Shown piece by piece: positions 1-4,968 of a stretch of 5,280 bases of DNA. The notes beneath the pieces were generated by a model. The model saw nothing but the letters and a program-made list of their open reading frames with translations, had not been told where the DNA came from and did not search any database. Position numbers and translations under genes: made by a program. Origin of the DNA: Gammaproteobacteria bacterium (lineage in GTDB: Bacteria; Pseudomonadota; Gammaproteobacteria; Pseudomonadales; UBA7434); the NCBI GenBank assembly GCA_024280785.1, contig JAJRPK010000440.1, positions 1 to 5,280 of the forward strand, written 5' to 3'. Each line of letters begins with the position of its first letter. The first letter of the stretch is position 1.

Positions 1-23
1 GGGCCTAATAAAATAATTCGCAT
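1..23 (-). CDS. adk: Adenylate kinase, N-terminal fragment cut by window edge
   Basis: Reading the minus strand from the ATG at 23-21 gives MRIILLG followed by CC-, which must be proline. This is the start of adenylate kinase (E. coli begins MRIILLGAPGAGKG), just before the P-loop. The enzyme interconverts ATP + AMP and 2 ADP in the cytoplasm. Only seven full codons are visible, but the call is helped by a GAGG ribosome binding site at 31-34, exactly 7 nt before the ATG, and by the lack of any other gene in the 295 nt between it and mazG. It runs in the same direction as mazG. With so few residues another P-loop protein cannot be ruled out, though this exact N-terminus is typical of Adk. Confidence 0.8.
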
Positions 24-30
24 TAAAAAA

Positions 31-34
31 CCTC
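31..34 (-). promoter_or_regulatory. Ribosome binding site of adk
   Basis: GAGG on the minus strand, followed by a 7-nt T-rich spacer and then ATG. It matters here because it fixes the start of a gene for which only 23 nt are in the window. Confidence 0.75.
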
Positions 35-164
35 GTTATAGTCAATCCGCATAAAAAATTAGAAATAATTGCTTGAATGCTGTTCTGAGAATACCGTTTT
101 ATCTTAGCTAAAAGACGATTTAAAGATTCTTGCTATACCAAAGAATTGATGTCAAAACTTCGTA

Positions 165-192
165 GCCTCAATATTACACGCTCAACATTACA
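165..192 (-). repeat. Tandem pair of imperfect 14-nt repeats
   Basis: On the minus strand TGTAATGTTGAGCG (192-179) is followed at once by TGTAATATTGAGGC (178-165); 11 of 14 positions match. Two head-to-tail copies spaced 14 nt apart could be sites for a DNA-binding regulator upstream of adk, but two copies may also be chance in AT-rich DNA. Confidence 0.4.
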
Positions 193-318
193 TGCCTGCC
201 AAGTAAAGATAGAAGACGTTGCGGATGCAGCCTCACCCCGGTTCGTCTAATCGCCCGCAAAGATACACAGTCACTCAGCTATTAACAAGTTCCTTTTTTA
301 CATCAGCTTACCAGGCTT

Positions 319-1242
319 TTATAGGAGCGACCGTTTCTCTTGCTTGACCAATTGCCATAGCTTGTCGAGCTGCTCACTGTCGACTCTTTCGTCTAAACCC
401 TGACTAGCTATTTTCGCCATTACCGCATCAACTCGCTGGATAAATTTACTATTAGCGTGCCTTAGCGCTTGCTCGCTGTTAACCCCGACTTTTCTAGCCA
501 CGTTGACACAACTAAATAATACATCACCCAACTCTTCTGCTAATCGCTGTTGAATCGTATCGCCCGGCAATGAATGGGCTTCAGTTTCTGCCAATTCATC
601 CGAAAATGTATTGCTCTCACCGTTACTAGCGGAAGTTTTTTCGATATTTTCGGACAATAAAAGAAGTGTTTCTAGCTCGGCAACTTCCTCCTTCAGTTTC
701 TGCAGAGCCCCCATTGCCGTAGGCCAATCGAAACCTTTCGGACTTGCTCTTTTTTGAATTTTTGCCGCTCTTGGCAACGCCGGTAAAGCGCGTGGAATAT
801 CATCAAATAAATGGCTTCTATTTTTCTCAATACGCTCTTGTTTTTTTTGTTTTTCCCAATTTTTAGTAACTTGCGATTCATCTATTGCAACTGTTGCTCC
901 CGTGGCTTCAGTCTTATCATAAAGCACACCCGAACTAAAAACATGGGGATGCCGCCGCAATAGTTTTTCGCATAGCGAATGGACAACGTCGTTAAAAGAA
1001 AAGTCATTGTTTTCTTCCGCAATGCGGGCCAAAAAAATCACTTGAAATAATACGTCACCAAGTTCACCCTGAATATCGACAACATCCGCTTGCTCTATTG
1101 CATCAGCAAGTTCGTACACCTCTTCTATGGAGTGATTTACGATACTTTTATACGTTTGTTTTAAATCCCATGGGCACCCTCGTTCTGGCTCCCGTAAACG
1201 CGACATTAGATAAATTAAGTCGGTCACTGAGTAATGCTGCAT
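319..1242 (-). CDS. mazG: Nucleoside triphosphate pyrophosphohydrolase MazG
   Basis: MazG hydrolyses (d)NTPs to NMP and pyrophosphate in the cytoplasm. In E. coli it has been linked to removal of abnormal nucleotides and to limiting ppGpp effects. The 307-residue product has the two tandem MazG domains. The first contains GCPWD (22-26), the metal-binding helix EEVYELADAIE (40-50) and GELGDVLFQ (59-67), then RRHPHVF (96-102). A conserved linker DDIPRALPAL (147-156) and KIQKRA (161-166) leads to the second domain with GFDW (170-173), KEEVAELE (184-191) and EELGDVLF (236-243). E. coli MazG has 263 residues; the extra length is about 12 residues after HPHVF and about 30 between the two metal-binding motifs of the second domain. 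The ATG start is fixed by a GAGG site 7 nt upstream (1250-1253). It follows relA by 73 nt on the same strand, the usual relA-mazG order, with no mazEF between them. Confidence 0.97.
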   Translation of the reverse strand: MQHYSVTDLIYLMSRLREPERGCPWDLKQTYKSIVNHSIEEVYELADAIEQADVVDIQGELGDVLFQVIFLARIAEENNDFSFNDVVHSLCEKLLRRHPHVFSSGVLYDKTEATGATVAIDESQVTKNWEKQKKQERIEKNRSHLFDDIPRALPALPRAAKIQKRASPKGFDWPTAMGALQKLKEEVAELETLLLLSENIEKTSASNGESNTFSDELAETEAHSLPGDTIQQRLAEELGDVLFSCVNVARKVGVNSEQALRHANSKFIQRVDAVMAKIASQGLDERVDSEQLDKLWQLVKQEKRSLL

Positions 1243-1249
1243 AGGAGAA

Positions 1250-1253
1250 CCTC
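1250..1253 (-). promoter_or_regulatory. Ribosome binding site of mazG
   Basis: GAGG on the minus strand with a 7-nt spacer to the ATG at 1242. It is a strong site, so mazG can be translated independently of relA. Confidence 0.75.
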
Positions 1254-1265
1254 AAGAAGAGATAA

Positions 1266-1282
1266 CGTACTCATTGAGTACG
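1266..1282. repeat. Perfect 7-bp hairpin in the relA-mazG gap
   Basis: CGTACTC, a 3-nt loop, then GAGTACG. In the minus-strand transcript it begins 33 nt after the relA stop codon and ends 12 nt before the mazG ribosome binding site. The following sequence is U-rich but broken by C, A and G, so it is at best a weak terminator. It could also protect the relA mRNA end, be a processing site between the two cistrons, or be a protein-binding palindrome. Confidence 0.5.
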
Positions 1283-1315
1283 GCACAAAAAATCTGTCCA
1301 ATAAAATTTATGACG

Positions 1316-3556
1316 TTAATGAAACCGCACTGCGTTTATCACATTGGGCATATCGTTGAGCCTAGCAAGAATCCTTACTAACGCTTCAATATCGCGAATA
1401 TCAACATTCAGCCTCATATGAGCAGTATTATTGTCCTTATCTGTATAAGTGTTCACTGAGTTAACGTTAACCCGCATATTGGCGAGCAGCCCTAATACAT
1501 CACTAAGCAGGCCGGTACGATCATAGGCTTCAACTTGCACATCAACGGCATAAACACCTGACTCTTCGGCGCCCCAACTAACGTCTATCACTCGCTCCAG
1601 TTGCTGACTATCGACTTGCAAAAAATGCTGGCAGTCTTTTCGATGAATCGTCACCCCGCGATGAACGGTCACATAGCCAGCGATATCATCGCCAGGCACC
1701 GGCTTACAACACTGGGCAATCTGCGTGAGTAAATTACCTACACCCAAAACAGTAATAGAGCTTGTACTCTGCCGCCCTAACACCGAACCTGCAATTTTTT
1801 GGGTAATAATCTGTGGTTTGGACGCTTTGCCAAACAAATTTTCAGCGGCTCGTAATACCTGACTAGCAGAAATATCGCCGGCGCCCAAAGCAAGGTATAA
1901 ATCATTAACCCGGTCGTAATTTAGATCTTCGGTCAATGCTTTGTAGTCAATGCTGGTAAGAGCTAATCTTTTTAACTCCCTTTCTAAAAGGTGTCGACCC
2001 GCACTAACATTTTGTTCCCGCGCTTGCTTCTTAAACCAAGCGCGAACTTTCGACCGTGCTCTAGATGAATTAACGTAGGCTAAACTCGCTCTCAACCAGT
2101 CTCTGTTGGGCGCTTCTTCTGGCCCAGTGATAATTTCAACTTTTTGGCCGTTCCGTAGCACTGTGCTCAACGGTACAATTCGACCATCGACCTTTGCGCC
2201 TCGACAACGATGACCTACTTCTGTATGGACATGGTAAGCAAAATCAACGGGGGTTGAACCATAAGCTATATCGACCACATGCCCCTTAGGCGTAAAAACG
2301 TAGATGCGATCACGACCGAAATCTTGCGTAATTTCTCCTGCCAGCTCGCTGATATTAGCGTCGCCACCTGTCTCTTCATGCCACTCCAGCACTTGTCGCA
2401 GCCATTCAATTTTCTGCTCGTAGCCTGCACTTTTATGCTGGCTGTCCGTACCCTTGTAGAGCCAATGAGCACAAACACCCAGCTCGGCCTCTTCGTGCAT
2501 ATGATTGGTTCGAATCTGAATTTCTAAGACCTTCGCCTCTGGACCAAAAACGGCCGTGTGTAGTGACCTATAACCGTTGTCTTTTGGGTTCGCAATATAA
2601 TCATCAAATTCTCTTGGTATATTTCGCCACAACGTATGGACAACCCCTAAGCTGGCATAGCAATCTCTAAGCTGCGGGACAATGATGCGCAGCGCTCGTA
2701 TATCGTAAAGTTGATCGAATGAAACACCTTTGTACTGCATTTTTCGCCAGATACTGTAGATATGCTTGGCCCGACCGCTAACGACAGCCTCGATTCCTGC
2801 TTCGGACAGCTGACCTTGCACTAGCTCTACCACCTGCTCAATATAATTCTGCCTATTCAAACGCTTTTCATCTAACATCTTTGCGATGGAGGCATATTCT
2901 TCAGCATGGAGATAGCGGAAAGATAGGTCTTCCAACTCCCATTTAATCTGACCAATCCCCAAACGATGGGCTAAAGGTGCATAAACCTCTGCCACCTCTC
3001 GTGCAACACGCTGTTGTTTTTTTGGATCTGGATGATTTTTAACGGCGCGAATAGCCTGAGTCCGTTCGGCCAATTTAATTAAGCCAACACGAACATCATC
3101 GACCATCGCAACCAACATTTTTCTGATATTGTCGACTTGAGCGTTACCCTGGCCAAGCACAGGAGTTGACTCGGTGCGCAATGTAGAGATCGCTAGCATT
3201 CGCAGAACCCCCTCTACTAAGCTAGCGACTTCAGAACCCAATTTTTTCTTTACTAACTCTACCGAGATGCGTTCTTCCCGTACTGCTCGGTAAATAACAG
3301 CAGCAATAAGCGCCTCTTCATCCATATGAAGGTCAGCAAGTATATTGGCCATTTCCAAACCAGCATCAAAGCAACCAATTAAGCCCGTATTGTCACTTCT
3401 CGGTTGCGACGGCTGAGCCGCGGCCGCTAGCTCGCAAGCAACATTCATTCGACTCACCGTGTCCGGCTCATCAAAACCTGGTAATAATTGTAACCAAGCG
3501 TCAACATCGAGCTTGCCGTTGTCCTGCTTGGGGTACGTCTCTCTAACTTGCACCAT
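1316..3556 (-). CDS. relA: GTP pyrophosphokinase RelA, monofunctional (p)ppGpp synthetase
   Basis: Ribosome-associated RelA transfers pyrophosphate from ATP to GTP or GDP when uncharged tRNA enters the A site. The 746 residues match the family length (E. coli 744). Domains in order: a degenerate hydrolase domain (about 58-200) where the HD and ED residues of active Rel/SpoT enzymes are replaced (YRAVRE at 89-94); the synthetase domain (about 250-370) with the GRAKHIYS loop (261-268), YDIRA (284-288), the EFDD motif (316-319) typical of monofunctional RelA, NGYRSLHT (327-334) and EIQIRT with the expected catalytic Glu345; TGS (about 417-478); a helical region; the zinc-finger domain with QCCKPVPGD (615-623), His638 and Cys642; and a C-terminal ACT/RRM domain (about 671-746). 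An AGGT site lies 8 nt before the ATG. It sits between cysM and mazG; rlmD, which precedes relA in E. coli and Pseudomonas, is not here. Confidence 0.98.
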   Translation of the reverse strand: MVQVRETYPKQDNGKLDVDAWLQLLPGFDEPDTVSRMNVACELAAAAQPSQPRSDNTGLIGCFDAGLEMANILADLHMDEEALIAAVIYRAVREERISVELVKKKLGSEVASLVEGVLRMLAISTLRTESTPVLGQGNAQVDNIRKMLVAMVDDVRVGLIKLAERTQAIRAVKNHPDPKKQQRVAREVAEVYAPLAHRLGIGQIKWELEDLSFRYLHAEEYASIAKMLDEKRLNRQNYIEQVVELVQGQLSEAGIEAVVSGRAKHIYSIWRKMQYKGVSFDQLYDIRALRIIVPQLRDCYASLGVVHTLWRNIPREFDDYIANPKDNGYRSLHTAVFGPEAKVLEIQIRTNHMHEEAELGVCAHWLYKGTDSQHKSAGYEQKIEWLRQVLEWHEETGGDANISELAGEITQDFGRDRIYVFTPKGHVVDIAYGSTPVDFAYHVHTEVGHRCRGAKVDGRIVPLSTVLRNGQKVEIITGPEEAPNRDWLRASLAYVNSSRARSKVRAWFKKQAREQNVSAGRHLLERELKRLALTSIDYKALTEDLNYDRVNDLYLALGAGDISASQVLRAAENLFGKASKPQIITQKIAGSVLGRQSTSSITVLGVGNLLTQIAQCCKPVPGDDIAGYVTVHRGVTIHRKDCQHFLQVDSQQLERVIDVSWGAEESGVYAVDVQVEAYDRTGLLSDVLGLLANMRVNVNSVNTYTDKDNNTAHMRLNVDIRDIEALVRILARLNDMPNVINAVRFH

Positions 3557-3564
3557 AAATAGTT

Positions 3565-3568
3565 ACCT
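3565..3568 (-). promoter_or_regulatory. Ribosome binding site of relA, next to an inverted repeat
   Basis: AGGT on the minus strand, 8 nt before the relA ATG. Four nt further upstream begins a 6-bp inverted repeat AACATT/AATGTT (3590-3595 with 3573-3578, 11-nt loop). It is weak and AT-rich but close enough to affect access to the site. Confidence 0.5.
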
Positions 3569-3601
3569 GATCAACATTCCCTGTTATTCAATGTTATTGT
3601 C

Positions 3602-3630
3602 ATAATCTATGCCAAGCAATTATTGATCAA
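3602..3630 (-). promoter_or_regulatory. Possible relA promoter overlapping the end of cysM
   Basis: On the minus strand TTGATC (3630-3625) is followed after 17 nt by GATTAT (3607-3602), each matching four of six sigma-70 consensus bases. If used, transcription would start about 40 nt before the relA ATG, giving relA and mazG a promoter independent of cysM. This is a pattern match only. Confidence 0.25.
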
Positions 3631-4507
3631 AGACGCCGGTGGATAAATACCGGTCTCCCCTGTCACATATAATGACGACAATAACCGCATCCACTAAATC
3701 TTGAGCAACTTCTAGAGCGCCGGCAACAGCGCCTCCCGAAGAAACTCCACAAAAAATGCCTTCGCGACTCGCTAATGCACGCATTGTATTTTCCGCATCT
3801 AATTGCGCTATATCGATAACCCTGTCTACATGCTCGGAGTTATAGATACGAGGTAAATACGCCTTTGGCCAGCGCCGAATACCAGGAATACTGGCTCCAT
3901 CTTGCGGCTGCAAACCCACGATTTCAATATTTGAGTTCTGACTTTTCAGAAAGCGAGAAACCCCCATAATAGTGCCTGTCGTGCCCATTGAACTCACAAA
4001 ATGGGTGATGGTCCCTTGAGTTTGCTCCCAGAGTTCAGGGCCCGTTGTGTCAAAGTGAGCAGCAGGATTATCGGGATTGCCAAATTGATCCAATACTGTT
4101 CCCTCCCCTCGCTCAGCCATCTCCTGCGCCAAATCTCGCGCTCCTTCCATTCCGCTTTTTGCACTGACTTCAACCAACTCAGCACCATAGGCCGCCATAG
4201 AGGCTTTGCGCTCAAGGCTCATATGGTCGGGCATAACCAGCACCATGCGATAGCCTTTAATCGCCGCTGCCATGGCCAACGCAATTCCAGTATTGCCACT
4301 GGTCGCTTCAATAAGGGTATCACCCGGTTTTATTTCGCCTCTGGCTTCTGCTTGATTAATCATATTCAGCGCAGGACGATCCTTTACTGAGCCCGCAGGG
4401 TTATTCCCTTCAAGCTTCAACAAAATCTCGTTGGGCCCAGAGTAAAGCCGCTGCAATTTGACTAGAGGCGTATTGCCAACAAAGTCTTCGATAGTTGGGT
4501 ATTTCAC
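3620..4507 (-). CDS. cysM: Cysteine synthase B (O-acetylserine sulfhydrylase B)
   Basis: A PLP enzyme that joins O-acetylserine to sulfide or, characteristically for CysM, thiosulfate (giving S-sulfocysteine). Counting from the chosen GTG start (295 aa), the visible motifs are VGNTPLV, LEGNNPAGSVKDRP with PLP-binding Lys42, the substrate loop TSGNTG (69-74), the phosphate-binding loop GTTGT (175-179), SIPGIRRWP, CGVSSGG (253-259) near the PLP pyridine ring, and CDRGDRYLSTG (281-291). The RRWP and CDRGDRYLS segments fit CysM rather than CysK. The start is uncertain: the frame is open to a TTG at 4564 and an ATG at 4552. I chose the GTG at 4507 because MKYPTIEDFVGNTPLV lines up with the Pseudomonas N-terminus (MTLQYPTIADCVGNTPLV) and the extra upstream residues do not look conserved. 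None of the three has a good ribosome binding site. The gene probably heads a cysM-relA-mazG transcript. Confidence 0.95.
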   Translation of the reverse strand: MKYPTIEDFVGNTPLVKLQRLYSGPNEILLKLEGNNPAGSVKDRPALNMINQAEARGEIKPGDTLIEATSGNTGIALAMAAAIKGYRMVLVMPDHMSLERKASMAAYGAELVEVSAKSGMEGARDLAQEMAERGEGTVLDQFGNPDNPAAHFDTTGPELWEQTQGTITHFVSSMGTTGTIMGVSRFLKSQNSNIEIVGLQPQDGASIPGIRRWPKAYLPRIYNSEHVDRVIDIAQLDAENTMRALASREGIFCGVSSGGAVAGALEVAQDLVDAVIVVIICDRGDRYLSTGVFDQ

Positions 4508-4609
4508 GTGGACACTGACCCGTTTTAAGCGATTAATATTCAATGGGGGCATGAGCAGGGACAATCAAGGGCTGCCCACTATAGACGGTTACATTAATAA
4601 TCTACGAAC

Positions 4610-4646
4610 AGCTAGAATTATAAACGCAGCCTTTAACATTCTAGCT
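4610..4646. repeat. 9-bp perfect inverted repeat overlapping the cysM -10 box
   Basis: AGCTAGAAT (4610-4618) pairs perfectly with ATTCTAGCT (4638-4646). Inside, TAAA pairs with TTTA around a 7-nt loop CGCAGCC after a 2x2 mismatch, so the whole can form a long two-part hairpin. There is no T-run on either side, so it is not an intrinsic terminator. One arm overlaps the minus-strand TATAAT at 4622-4617. Confidence 0.6.
4617..4622 (-). promoter_or_regulatory. Candidate -10 element for cysM
   Basis: A perfect TATAAT on the minus strand, about 110 nt before the chosen cysM start, or 50-65 nt before the alternative starts. No good -35 lies 16-18 nt upstream and there is no extended -10, so it may need an activator; CysB controls many cysteine genes, but I cannot recognise a CysB site. 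An alternative minus-strand promoter is GATAAT (4671-4666) with TTAGCT 17 nt upstream. Confidence 0.35.
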
Positions 4647-4648
4647 TA

Positions 4649-4675
4649 CCCAGATTTAATACCTGATTATCTGGG
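4649..4675. repeat. 7-bp perfect inverted repeat
   Basis: CCCAGAT (4649-4655) and ATCTGGG (4669-4675) around a 13-nt spacer, starting only 2 nt from the 9-bp repeat at 4610-4646. It overlaps the alternative GATAAT box for cysM. The centre-to-centre spacing of its arms is about two helical turns, as expected for a dimeric regulator site. No T-run follows. Confidence 0.5.
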
Positions 4676-4743
4676 AAGCCGCCGCCCAAGCTAATGAGCT
4701 TAAGTAATTTTCTAATTAACAGCTAAATAGACTCTTTTGCTAG

Positions 4744-4773
4744 TTCATAACCCCGATAAAGATTGCTTATAAT
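4744..4773 (+). promoter_or_regulatory. Candidate promoter of the sensor gene
   Basis: TTCATA (4744-4749) and a perfect TATAAT (4768-4773) are separated by 18 nt on the plus strand. Transcription would begin near 4780, leaving a 5' leader of about 190 nt. The -10 box is the loop of a small palindrome, TTGCT/AGCAA (4763-4778), which could be an operator. Confidence 0.45.
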
Positions 4774-4858
4774 AGCAAATGTACTGTCTGTTTATTAGCT
4801 GATACCTCGCCTAATAAGTAGTCTAAAAGCACTTGCTCACTGCGGACATTATTATGCC

Positions 4859-4906
4859 GTTGGTGTAGGATTGACTATAAGCCACTCTGATGAGCTCAGA
4901 GCCAAC
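4859..4906 (+). repeat. Stem-loop in the leader of the sensor gene
   Basis: CTCTGA (4885-4890) and TCAGAG (4896-4901) form a perfect 6-bp stem with a 5-nt loop. Stacked directly on it, CCAAC (4902-4906) can pair with GTTGG (4859-4863), leaving a 21-nt bulge on the 5' side. A C-rich run follows rather than Ts. It lies about 60 nt before the proposed start codon, inside the predicted leader. Confidence 0.4.
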
Positions 4907-4957
4907 CCCCCGATAATATATATCCCCTGCCGACACCTGCCAATAGATTGATGATGC

Positions 4958-4961
4958 GGAG
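4958..4961 (+). promoter_or_regulatory. Ribosome binding site that favours a TTG start
   Basis: GGAG lies 7 nt before the TTG at 4969, an ideal distance. It falls downstream of the two in-frame ATGs at 4951 and 4954, which have no purine-rich site before them. Confidence 0.6.
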
Positions 4962-4968
4962 AAGCTCA

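Larger units (their letters stand above)
24..318. other. mazG-adk intergenic region, AT-rich, no supported gene
   Basis: This 295-nt stretch lies between the mazG stop and the adk start and should carry the adk promoter. I found no tRNA or convincing intrinsic terminator. The best terminator candidate for mazG is a 6-bp pairing (255-260 with 219-224, TTGCGG/CCGCAA) around a 30-nt loop, followed on the minus strand by a pyrimidine-rich run; this is weak. A minus-strand TAAGAT at about 101-106 could be a -10 element for adk but has no good -35. The only plus-strand ORF I noted is 33 codons long (149-250), with no ribosome binding site and no recognisable product. Confidence 0.6.
4508..4968. promoter_or_regulatory. 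Divergent control region between cysM and the sensor gene
   Basis: About 400 to 460 nt, depending on the cysM start, separate two divergent genes. No tRNA and no supported ORF were found; plus-strand ATGs open only peptides of 4 to 10 residues. The region holds perfect TATAAT boxes on both strands and at least four inverted repeats: 4610-4646, 4649-4675, 4763-4778 and 4885-4901. Such length and structure suggest real regulation, or a small RNA, rather than spacer. Confidence 0.55.

Noticed and set aside
1..54. Plus-strand open frame of 17 codons entering from the left edge
   Set aside because: It is antisense to the adk start and its ribosome binding site, which give a much better explanation of this stretch.
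149..250. Plus-strand ORF of 33 codons in the mazG-adk gap
   Set aside because: No ribosome binding site, no recognisable motif, and part of it is the tandem 14-nt repeat, so chance is the simplest explanation.
284..300. T-run suggesting an intrinsic terminator
   Set aside because: The T-run is on the plus strand, where no gene ends here, and no stem precedes it; for the minus-strand mazG transcript it is an A-run.
2266..2527. Overlapping short frames on both strands inside relA
   Set aside because: They fall within the RelA TGS/synthetase coding region and are shadows of it.
4001..4390. 129-codon open frame antisense to cysM
   Set aside because: It lies entirely opposite the conserved CysM core; its length is explained by codon constraints of cysM and its product resembles nothing I know.
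4649..4675. CCCAGAT/ATCTGGG hairpin as a terminator
   Set aside because: No T-run follows on either strand, and both flanking genes read away from it.
4458..4694. 78-codon plus-strand frame crossing from cysM into the intergenic region
   Set aside because: Half of it is antisense to the cysM 5' end, it has no ribosome binding site, and the rest runs through the inverted repeats.
4887..4920. Hammerhead ribozyme core (CTGATGA at 4887-4893)
   Set aside because: The matching GAAA segment and the third stem are absent at the required place, so only the heptamer matches, by chance.
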